DNA from: an uncultured Anaerosacchariphilus sp.
GTDB lineage: Bacteria; Bacillota; Clostridia; Lachnospirales; Lachnospiraceae
Assembly: GCA_934373375.1 (NCBI GenBank)
Contig: CAKROP010000065.1
Location: forward strand, 1 to 8,921
DNA: 8,921 nucleotides
Direction: 5' to 3'
Part shown: one piece after another, positions 1 to 8,600 of the stretch
Layout of the letters: each line of letters opens with the position of its first letter
How positions within the stretch are numbered: the stretch's first letter is position 1
The notes under the pieces: generated by a model
The model's input: the letters and a program-made list of their open reading frames with translations, nothing else
Told to the model about the DNA's origin: nothing
The model's database searches: none
Translations under genes and position numbers: made by a program

Positions 1-6
1 ACGTAG

Positions 7-15
7 TGCTATCTT
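7..15 (+). promoter_or_regulatory. Possible extended -10 element of the hrcA operon promoter
   Basis: TG at 7-8, one base, then TATCTT at 10-15 gives an extended -10 element matching TATAAT at 4 of 6 positions. It would place the transcription start at about 22, so the CIRCE operator would lie at the very start of the transcript, which is the usual arrangement for class I heat-shock operons. The -35 element would fall before the window, so the promoter cannot be judged fully. Confidence 0.35.
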
Positions 16-19
16 AATG

Positions 20-46
20 TTAGCACTCAAGAGGGCCGAGTGCTAA
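20..46 (+). promoter_or_regulatory. CIRCE operator (HrcA binding site), perfect inverted repeat
   Basis: TTAGCACTC (20-28), a 9-base spacer (29-37) and GAGTGCTAA (38-46) match the canonical CIRCE element exactly, with no mismatch in either arm. CIRCE is bound by HrcA to repress class I heat-shock operons, and as RNA it can fold into a 5' hairpin that affects message stability. It lies 56 bases upstream of the hrcA start. The perfect conservation contrasts with the interrupted repressor gene downstream. Confidence 0.97.
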
Positions 47-102
47 TAGACAAAAAAGCAACAAAGAAATGAAAAGAAACCAGTAAAGAAGAGGTGAACG
101 AA

Positions 103-420
103 ATGGAACTGGATGAGAGAAAACAGAAAATCCTGCAGGCAATCATCCGAAACTATATGGAGACAGGCGAGCCGGTAGGTTCCAGAACCATTTCCAAATA
201 CTCAGATTTGAATCTGAGCTCCGCGACGATTCGAAATGAAATGTCAGACCTGGAGGAGATGGGTTACATCGTGCAGCCCCATACCTCAGCCGGACGAATT
301 CCTTCCGATAAAGGATACCGCTTATACGTGGATCGTATTCTGGAAGAGAAGAATCACGAGGTACAGGAACTGAAAGACCTGATGATTGATCGAACCGATA
401 AGATGGAGCAGGTATTGTAG
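103..420 (+). CDS. hrcA: HrcA N-terminal fragment: winged-helix DNA-binding domain only
   Basis: If the TAG at 418-420 is real and not suppressed, translation from ATG 103 gives a 105-residue product. It has the whole DNA-binding domain (about residues 1-75) and the start of the connecting helix ([20 protein letters not shown]), but no GAF-like or dimerisation region. Since CIRCE is a two-fold operator read by an HrcA dimer, this fragment would be expected to bind poorly or not at all; that is inference. It could also interfere with full-length protein made by readthrough. Confidence 0.6.
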   Translation: MELDERKQKILQAIIRNYMETGEPVGSRTISKYSDLNLSSATIRNEMSDLEEMGYIVQPHTSAGRIPSDKGYRLYVDRILEEKNHEVQELKDLMIDRTDKMEQVL

Positions 421-426
421 CAGGTG
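407..426 (+). promoter_or_regulatory. Possible re-initiation site after the hrcA nonsense codon
   Basis: AGCAGGT (407-413) differs from the AGGAGGT Shine-Dalgarno core at one base. It is followed by 10 bases containing the TAG (418-420), then GTG at 424-426 in the original frame. The geometry suits termination-coupled re-initiation. The codons also encode conserved HrcA residues, so the resemblance may be chance. Confidence 0.3.
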
Positions 427-1137
427 GTAAAAGTTCTGGCAGCTAATACCAACTATGCCACCATGGTATCCGCCCCCACCTATCACAGGAACAAGCTGAA
501 GTTCATCCAGCTCTCCAAAGTCAACGCGACGCAGATCCTTACAGTTATTATGATAGAAGGAAACATCGTTCGCAACAAGGTCATCGACGTGACCGAGGAG
601 CTTGACCAGGAGACAGTCCTGAAGCTGAATATCCTGTTGAACAGTGTCCTGAATGGCTTATCTATAGAAGAAATCAATCTGGCGATGATTCAGAATCTGA
701 AGGAGCAGGCAGGTATCCACAGCGAGCTGGTGGGCAGCGTCATCGATGCGGTGGCAGAAGTCATCCACTCCGAGGACGAGGTAGAGATATATACCTCCGG
801 AGCGACCAACATCTTCCGCTATCCAGAGCTTTCCGATAACGGCAAAGCAAGCGAGCTGATCAGCACCTTCGAGGAAAAGCAGCAGTTGTCCGACCTGGTA
901 AATCAGACACTGGAGAACAGCGATAACAAAGGCATCCAGGTTTACATCGGACAGGAGACACCCATACAGTCCATGAAGGACTGCAGTGTAGTCACCGCTA
1001 CTTACGAATTGGGCGAGGGCCTGCAGGGAACCATCGGAATCATCGGTCCCAAGCGGATGGATTATGAGAATGTATTGAAGACGCTGAAGACCCTGACCGA
1101 GCAGCTGGACGAGATTTACAATAGAAATAAGAAATAG
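424..1137 (+). CDS. hrcA: HrcA C-terminal fragment: GAF-like/dimerisation domain, possible re-initiation product
   Basis: From GTG 424 to TAG 1135-1137 the frame encodes 237 residues, covering essentially the whole HrcA effector and dimerisation region and lacking the DNA-binding domain. The GTG begins 3 bases after the in-frame TAG, and AGCAGGT (407-413) resembles a Shine-Dalgarno with 10 bases of spacing, so a terminating ribosome could re-initiate. Whether it does cannot be told from sequence. If hrcA is simply a pseudogene or the TAG is an error, this is not a separate gene. Confidence 0.45.
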   Translation: MVKVLAANTNYATMVSAPTYHRNKLKFIQLSKVNATQILTVIMIEGNIVRNKVIDVTEELDQETVLKLNILLNSVLNGLSIEEINLAMIQNLKEQAGIHSELVGSVIDAVAEVIHSEDEVEIYTSGATNIFRYPELSDNGKASELISTFEEKQQLSDLVNQTLENSDNKGIQVYIGQETPIQSMKDCSVVTATYELGEGLQGTIGIIGPKRMDYENVLKTLKTLTEQLDEIYNRNKK

Positions 1138-1153
1138 AAAGGGGCAAAAACCC

Positions 1154-3677
<2,524 letters not shown>

Positions 3678-3692
3678 TAAAAAGAATCAGGC

Positions 3693-3721
3693 TTGACAGA
3701 AAATGGGCGTTGCGCTATATT
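3693..3721 (+). promoter_or_regulatory. Strong sigma-A-type promoter in the dnaK-dnaJ gap
   Basis: TTGACA (3693-3698) is a perfect -35 box and TATATT (3716-3721) matches the -10 consensus at 5 of 6 positions, separated by exactly 17 bases. The predicted start is about 3728. It lies 15 bases after the dnaK stop and about 100 bases before dnaJ. A CIRCE-independent dnaJ promoter is the simple reading, but the terminator-like hairpin immediately downstream complicates it. Confidence 0.65.
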
Positions 3722-3740
3722 GAAAGGCAGGCTTGAAAAT

Positions 3741-3781
3741 AGAATCCAAGAAAGGCTCTTCATGAGCCTTTCTTGGATTTT
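3741..3781 (+). terminator. Terminator-like or attenuator hairpin between dnaK and dnaJ
   Basis: AATCCAAGAAAGGCTC (3743-3758) and GAGCCTTTCTTGGATT (3764-3779) are perfect 16-bp complements around the loop TTCAT; weaker pairs extend the base to 3741/3781. It ends in TTTT (3778-3781) then GCCGC, so the U-tract is short. It could partly terminate dnaK messages, stabilise their 3' ends after processing, or attenuate dnaJ. The dnaJ Shine-Dalgarno is outside the stem, so direct blocking of translation is not expected. Confidence 0.75.
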
Positions 3782-3824
3782 GCCGCAAAGCAATTGAGAA
3801 AAGGTATAAAGGAAGATAGAAAAA

Positions 3825-4988
3825 ATGGCAGAGCAGAAGAGAGATTACTACGAGGTTCTGGGCGTAGATAAGAACGCGGACGACGCCACTATTAAGAAGG
3901 CGTACCGTCAGTTGGCAAAGAAATACCACCCGGATATGAACCCCGGCGATAAAGAAGCGGAAGTGAAATTCAAAGAGGCTTCCGAGGCGTACGCAGTCTT
4001 AAGCGATCCGGATAAGAGACGTCAGTATGACCAGTTTGGCCATGCGGCCTTTGAAGGAGGCGCAGGCGGTGCGGGCGGCTATGGCGGCTTTGATTTCAAT
4101 GGCGCGGATATGGGAGATATCTTTGGAGACATCTTCGGTGATCTCTTCGGCGGCGGTCGCAGCAGACGTGCCAACAATGGCCCCATGCAGGGCGCGAACC
4201 TACGTACCCAGGTACGCGTGACCTTCGAGGAAGCAGTTTTTGGCTGTGATAAGGAGATCGAGCTGACTTTGAAGGATGAGTGCAGCAGCTGCCATGGAAC
4301 CGGCGCGAAGCCGGGTACCTCCCCGGTGACCTGTCCGAAATGCGGCGGCAAGGGACAGGTGGTATACACCCAGCAGTCCATGTTCGGCATGGTGCAGAAC
4401 GTGCGCCCCTGTCCGGATTGTAACGGAACCGGTAAAATCATCAAAGAAAAGTGTCCGGATTGCTATGGTACCGGTTATATTGCCAGCAAGAAAAAGATTT
4501 CGGTTACGGTACCGGCAGGTATCGACAACGGTCAGAGCATCCGTATCCGTGGAAAGGGAGAGCCGGGCGTCAATGGCGGTCCCAGAGGCGATCTGCTGGT
4601 TGAGGTTATCGTGGCCCGTCACCCGATTTTCCAGCGGCAGGATATGAATATCTATTCCACAGCGCCCATCAGCTTCGCTACAGCGGCTCTTGGAGGAACC
4701 GTCCGCATCAAGACCGTAGACGGTGAGGTGGAGTATGACGTGAAGGCCGGAACCCAGACCGATACGCGCGTGCGCTTAAAGGGCAAGGGAGTACCGTCCC
4801 TGCGCAATAAGAATACCCGCGGCGATCACTATGTAACATTGGAGGTTCAGGTACCGACAGACTTAAGCAAGGACGCAAAAGAAGCTCTGCGCGCTTACGA
4901 CGATATCGTGAACGGCAAAAATCCGGAGAAGCCGGGTAAAGGAAAGAAAGGCTTTTTTGATAAAATGAAAGAGGCGTTGGACGAGTAG
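3825..4988 (+). CDS. dnaJ: DnaJ, Hsp40 co-chaperone (type I, zinc-finger)
   Basis: DnaJ delivers unfolded proteins to DnaK and triggers its ATPase. The 387-residue protein has the full type I architecture. The J domain (about 5-70) has the essential HPD at 35-37 and ends [14 protein letters not shown] Gly/Phe-rich stretch (about 76-112) with [15 protein letters not shown] follows. Four CxxCxGxG zinc-binding repeats occur at C153/C156, C170/C173, C196/C199 and C210/C213. The C-terminal client-binding domains (about 220-345) contain [17 protein letters not shown] and [10 protein letters not shown], and the end is the lysine-rich dimerisation tail. All key residues are present. ATG 3825 is preceded by AAAGGAAG (3808-3815) at 9 bases. 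The 147-base gap from dnaK is long for this operon and holds its own promoter and hairpin, so expression may be partly independent. Confidence 0.99.
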   Translation: MAEQKRDYYEVLGVDKNADDATIKKAYRQLAKKYHPDMNPGDKEAEVKFKEASEAYAVLSDPDKRRQYDQFGHAAFEGGAGGAGGYGGFDFNGADMGDIFGDIFGDLFGGGRSRRANNGPMQGANLRTQVRVTFEEAVFGCDKEIELTLKDECSSCHGTGAKPGTSPVTCPKCGGKGQVVYTQQSMFGMVQNVRPCPDCNGTGKIIKEKCPDCYGTGYIASKKKISVTVPAGIDNGQSIRIRGKGEPGVNGGPRGDLLVEVIVARHPIFQRQDMNIYSTAPISFATAALGGTVRIKTVDGEVEYDVKAGTQTDTRVRLKGKGVPSLRNKNTRGDHYVTLEVQVPTDLSKDAKEALRAYDDIVNGKNPEKPGKGKKGFFDKMKEALDE

Positions 4989-5007
4989 TCCGGCGTAAGA
5001 TAAAAAG

Positions 5008-5046
5008 AGACAGCGTGTTATCTCATTTCTGATAACACGCTGTTTT
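5008..5046. terminator. Rho-independent terminator, probably bidirectional
   Basis: CAGCGTGTTATC (5011-5022) and GATAACACGCTG (5031-5042) form a perfect 12-bp stem around an 8-base loop, followed by TTTT (5043-5046). On the other strand the stem is followed by TCTCTTTTTA, the complement of 5001-5010, so it can also stop transcription arriving from the minus-strand gene at 5087-5308. It closes the heat-shock operon between two convergent genes. Confidence 0.88.
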
Positions 5047-5086
5047 GCGATCCGGAAGAAATAAGGGGAGTGCCGCGACACTTCGC

Positions 5087-5308
5087 TTACATCCGGTTTA
5101 TAAAGGCGTCTATGGTATGTACCTGCCGGGCCAGCGAAAACCACCGGTTCAGCTGCGCGCTGTTTCGCTGGGTCAGAATCTGCTCGCGGATCCGTAAGGG
5201 TACTTCTCCGTAATCGGACAGGGTCTCCAGAATACATTCTGCCTTCCCTTCCGCAATTCCGTAGGAGTGCGCCTTATCATAAATCAGATCATAATATTCA
5301 TCAGTCAT
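5087..5308 (-). CDS. Small protein resembling the C-terminal tail of Rpn/PD-(D/E)XK transposase-family proteins
   Basis: The 73-residue product begins MTDEYYDLIYDKAHSYGIAEGKAE and continues as helical sequence: LETLSDYGEVPLRIREQI, then LNRWFSLARQVHTIDAFI near the end. The pattern of a G-x-x-E-G-K helix, then L-x-x-x-G-E-V-P and a final L-x-x-W-x-x-x-A motif recalls the helical tails of Rpn (recombination-promoting nuclease) or PD-(D/E)XK transposase-like proteins that are abundant in Lachnospiraceae. This is from memory, not a search. No nuclease catalytic core is present, so the protein should not cut DNA. An in-frame stop lies six codons upstream of the ATG, so the frame is not simply open further 5'. 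The ribosome site is weak (AGAGAGA, about 7 bases before the ATG). It could be a free-standing small gene or the remnant of a longer one. It converges on dnaJ and shares the terminator at 5008-5046. Confidence 0.6.
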   Translation of the reverse strand: MTDEYYDLIYDKAHSYGIAEGKAECILETLSDYGEVPLRIREQILTQRNSAQLNRWFSLARQVHTIDAFINRM

Positions 5309-5357
5309 TCGGGAATCTCTCTTTCATTACGTTTTATACAGGAATCGTCAGAAATCC

Positions 5358-5386
5358 GGTATCCTGTGCGATAAATTCACAATACC
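5358..5386. promoter_or_regulatory. Inverted repeat in the divergent intergenic region, candidate operator
   Basis: GGTAT-cc-TGTG (5358-5368) faces CACA-ATACC (5378-5386) across a 9-base centre. Nine positions pair, with two extra bases in the left arm. The core TGTG...TCACA recalls CRP/FNR- or Rex-type sites, but the half-site spacing (17 bases overall) does not fit either standard exactly. It overlaps the predicted -10 of the minus-strand promoter, where a repressor would act. No regulator is implied by the window. Confidence 0.4.
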
Positions 5387-5407
5387 ATACAAATCCAAAC
5401 AAATCAA
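5379..5407 (-). promoter_or_regulatory. Candidate promoter for the minus-strand small gene
   Basis: On the minus strand TTGATT (5407-5402) and TATTGT (5384-5379) are 17 bases apart, and TGG directly before the -10 gives an extended -10 element. Each hexamer matches consensus at 4 of 6. Transcription would start near 5372, inside the inverted repeat, leaving a leader of about 65 bases before the ATG at 5308. A second -10-like word, TATAAA, lies nearer the gene but has no -35. Confidence 0.35.
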
Positions 5408-5415
5408 GGAAAAAT

Positions 5416-5622
5416 ATGGGAAAGACAGAACCGGACAATAAGAGACAGAAAAAGCTGTCTGCTATGCGGAAAAAATATCGTGACAATGTACAACAAAAAT
5501 TCTCAGAATCCGCAAATGTACATCAAAAAATACAACATTCAAATGGACAACAGCCGGTCAATATGTTACAATCAGCTATGTATGAAGATATCAAAAATGC
5601 CTTGCCAGGGCTGATAAAATAA
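5416..5622 (+). CDS. Hypothetical 68-residue basic protein upstream of nifJ
   Basis: I do not recognise this frame. It runs from ATG 5416, with AAGGA (5406-5410) 5 bases upstream, to TAA 5620-5622, whose last two bases begin the nifJ Shine-Dalgarno. The product is strongly basic at the N-terminus (MGKTEPDNKRQKKLSAMRKKYRDN), rich in Gln and Asn, and has no membrane segment, signal or cysteine. A short degenerate repeat, NVQQK / NVHQK / NGQQP, occurs in the middle. Codon use is AT-richer than its neighbours (CAA, AAA, ATA and TTA instead of CAG, AAG, ATC and CTG), so it may be a young or spurious gene. The likely nifJ promoter lies inside it. Against coding: no family I can name. For coding: a plausible ribosome site, and an end abutting nifJ as operon genes do. 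The frame might be the nifJ upstream control region that happens to be open. Confidence 0.4.
   Translation: MGKTEPDNKRQKKLSAMRKKYRDNVQQKFSESANVHQKIQHSNGQQPVNMLQSAMYEDIKNALPGLIK
5485..5552 (+). repeat. Three spaced AATGTACAACA-like direct repeats upstream of nifJ
   Basis: AATGTACAACAAAAAT (5485-5500), AATGTACATCAAAAAA (5515-5530) and AATGGACAACA (5542-5552) are direct repeats. The first two agree at 14 of 16 bases, and the third agrees with the first at 10 of 11. Starts are 30 and 27 bases apart, close to whole numbers of DNA turns, and the third contains the -35 box of the predicted nifJ promoter. They may be protein-binding sites, or the DNA echo of the small protein repeat in the same frame. 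Confidence 0.5.
5544..5572 (+). promoter_or_regulatory. Candidate nifJ promoter with extended -10
   Basis: TGGACA (5544-5549) and TACAAT (5567-5572) each match consensus at 5 of 6 bases, are 17 bases apart, and TG at 5564-5565 makes the -10 extended. Transcription would begin near 5579, giving a leader of about 55 bases before the nifJ ATG. This is the best promoter in the gap and fits a highly expressed fermentation gene. Confidence 0.6.
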
Positions 5623-5634
5623 GGAGGAAATATC

Positions 5635-8600
5635 ATGGCTAGAAAAATGAAGACCATGGATGGAAACCATGCAGCAGCGCATGTATCATATGCGTATTCT
5701 GATGTTGCGGCTATCTATCCGATTACACCGTCATCTGTTATGGCAGAAGCTACTGACGAGTGGGCTACACAGGGAAGAACCAATCTCTTCGGACATACCG
5801 TACAGGTAACCGAGATGCAGTCTGAGGCAGGAGCAGCAGGTGCTGTTCACGGATCTCTGGCAGCAGGTGCTCTGACTACTACCTTCACAGCATCCCAGGG
5901 ACTTCTTCTGATGATCCCGAACCTTTACAAAGTAGCTGGTGAGCAGCTTCCGGGCGTATTCAACGTATCCGCTCGTGCACTTGCAAGCCACGCACTGTCC
6001 ATCTTCGGTGACCATTCCGACGTATATGCCTGTCGTCAGACCGGTGTTGCAATGCTCTGTGAGTCCAGCGTACAGGAAGTTATGGACCTGACTCCGGTTG
6101 CACACTGCGCAGCGATCAAGGGTAAGATTCCGTTCATCAACTTCTTCGACGGATTCCGTACATCTCACGAGATCCAGAAGATCGAGACATGGGATTACGA
6201 GGATCTGAAGGATATGGTTGACATGGATGCCATCGACGCGTTCAGAAAGAATGCCCTGAACCCGAACCATCCCTGCCAGAGAGGTTCTGCACAGAACCCG
6301 GATATCTTCTTCCAGGCAAGAGAGGCATGTAACCCCTACTACGATGCTATGCCGGCTATCGTACAGGAGTACATGGACAAAGTAAATGAGAAGATAGGAA
6401 CAGACTACAAGCTGTTCAACTACTACGGAGCAGCAGACGCAGAGCACGTGATCGTAGCTATGGGTTCTGTATGCGATACCATCGAAGAGACCATCGACTA
6501 TCTGGTAGCAGCAGGCGAGAAGGTCGGCGTTGTAAAGGTACGTCTGTACCGTCCGTTCAGCGCAGAGGCACTGGTAGCAGCTATCCCGGAGAGCGTAAAG
6601 AAGATTACCGTTCTTGACAGAACCAAGGAGCCGGGCGCTCTTGGCGAGCCGCTGTACCTGGATGTAGTAGCAGCCCTGAAGGGAACCAAATTCAACGATA
6701 CACCGGTATTCACAGGCCGTTACGGACTGGGATCCAAGGATACCACACCGGCACAGATCGTTGCTGTATACAAGAATGATACCAAGCAGAAGTTCACCAT
6801 CGGTATCGTAGATGATGTAACCGGACTTTCTCTTGAGACAGGCGCTCCGCTGGTAACCACTCCGGCAGGAACCATCAACTGCAAGTTCTGGGGACTGGGT
6901 GCTGACGGTACTGTAGGTGCGAACAAGAACTCCATCAAGATCATCGGTGACAACACCGACATGTACGCTCAGGCTTACTTCGATTATGACTCCAAGAAGT
7001 CCGGCGGTGTGACCATGTCCCACCTTCGTTTCGGTAAGAGCCCGATCAAGTCTACATACCTGATTCACAAGGCAAACTTTGTAGCATGCCACAACCCGTC
7101 CTATGTACGTAAGTACAACATGGTACAGGAGCTGGTAGACGGCGGTACCTTCCTGCTGAACTGCCCGTGGGATATGGAAGCTATCGAGAAGCATCTGCCG
7201 GGTCAGGTAAAGAGCTTTATCGCAAACCACAACATCAAGTTCTATGTGATTGATGGTATTAAGATTGGTAAGGAGATCGGACTGGGCGGACGTATCAACA
7301 CCGTTCTGCAGTCTGCATTCTTCAAGCTGGCGAACATCATCCCGGAGGAGCAGGCTATCGAGCTGATGAAGGCTGCTGCAAAGGCTACCTATGGCAGAAA
7401 GGGTGACGCTATCGTTCAGATGAACTATGACGCTATCGACGCAGGAGCTAAGCAGGTTATTGAGATTACTGTTCCGGAGAGCTGGAAGAATGCAGCTGAC
7501 GAGGGACTGGACTTCACACATGCTGAGAATGGCCGCGGCGACGTTGTAAACTTCGTAAATGACATTCAGGCAAAGGTAAACGCACAGGAAGGCAACAGCC
7601 TGCCCGTATCCGCATTCAAGGATTATGTAGACGGCACCACACCGAGCGGTTCCTCTGCTTACGAGAAGCGTGGTATTGCAGTAGATATCCCGGTATGGAA
7701 TCCGGAGAACTGTATCCAGTGTAACCGTTGTTCCTATGTCTGCCCGCACGCAGTTATCCGTCCGGTAGCCCTGACAGAGGCTGAGGCAGCTGCAGCTCCG
7801 GAGACCATGAAGGTTGTTCCGATGACTGGTATGGCAGATTACAAGTTCTCTATGGTAGTATCCGCACTTGACTGTACCGGATGCGGCTCCTGTGTAAATG
7901 TCTGCCCGGGTAAGAAGGGTGCGAAGGCACTGGCTATGGAGAACATGGAAGCAAATATCGCAGAGCAGAAGGGCTTCGACTACGCAGTAACCCTGCCGGA
8001 GAAGACCGATGTAATCGAGAAGTTCAAGCCGGCTACCGTAAAGGGAAGCCAGTTCAAGACTCCGCTGCTTGAGTTCTCAGGCGCATGCGGCGGCTGCGGC
8101 GAGACACCGTACGCAAAGCTGATCACACAGCTGTTCGGTGACAGAATGTACATCGCAAATGCGACAGGATGCTCCTCTATCTGGGGTAACTCCTCACCGT
8201 CCACACCGTACACCGTAAACCAGAAGGGTCAGGGTCCTGCATGGTCCAACTCCCTGTTCGAGGATGCGGCTGAGTTCGGTTATGGTATGAGCCTGGCTCA
8301 GAACGCTGTCAGAGGCGGACTGAAGGCTAAGGTTGAGGCTCTTATGGAGAAGGCCAGCGATGATGTAAAGGCAGCAGCACAGGAGTGGCTGGATACTTAC
8401 ACCGTAGGCGCTACCAACGGCGCAGCTACTGATAAGCTGGTAGCAGCTCTGGAAGCTTGCGGATGCGACGCAGCAAAGGAGATCCTGAAGGATAAGGACT
8501 TCCTGGCTAAGAAGTCTCAGTGGATCTTCGGTGGAGACGGCTGGGCATACGATATCGGCTTCGGCGGCGTTGACCACGTACTTGCAAGCGGCAAGGACAT

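Larger units (their letters stand above)
103..1137 (+). pseudogene. hrcA: hrcA, heat-inducible transcription repressor, interrupted by an in-frame TAG
   Basis: HrcA binds CIRCE as a dimer and represses the dnaK and groE operons; GroEL activity normally keeps it in its active form. The frame is 344 codons if read through, a normal length for the family. It shows the N-terminal winged-helix motif ([10 protein letters not shown], then [18 protein letters not shown] and [14 protein letters not shown]) and, after the stop, the GAF-like/dimerisation part (LAANTNYATMVSAP, LKLNILLNSVLNGLS, C-terminal IGIIGPKRMDYENV). Codon 106 is TAG (418-420), where homologues as I remember them carry Lys or Gln, so one base change explains it. 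Nothing else in the frame is decayed, so the lesion is recent, a sequence error, or tolerated. UAG recoding is unlikely because hrcA and dnaJ both terminate with TAG. ATG at 103 is preferred over GTG at 94: the family begins MELDERK, and AGAGGTG (90-96) sits 6 bases before ATG 103 as its Shine-Dalgarno. Confidence 0.9.

Noticed and set aside
94..102. GTG at 94 as the hrcA start
   Set aside because: It lies within the AGAGGTG Shine-Dalgarno of the ATG at 103, and HrcA homologues of this group begin at MELDERK.
418..420. Reassignment of UAG to an amino acid in this organism
   Set aside because: hrcA (1135-1137) and dnaJ (4986-4988) both end with TAG at the expected protein C-termini, so UAG is used as a stop.
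4079..4444. Minus-strand open frames inside dnaJ
   Set aside because: They overlap the fully conserved zinc-finger coding region and have no supporting signals.
5731..7749. A 672-codon open frame on the minus strand opposite nifJ
   Set aside because: It is a shadow of the biased codon use of nifJ. The predicted protein is Cys/Leu/Val-rich low-quality sequence with no recognisable domain, whereas the + strand frame has every PFOR ligand.
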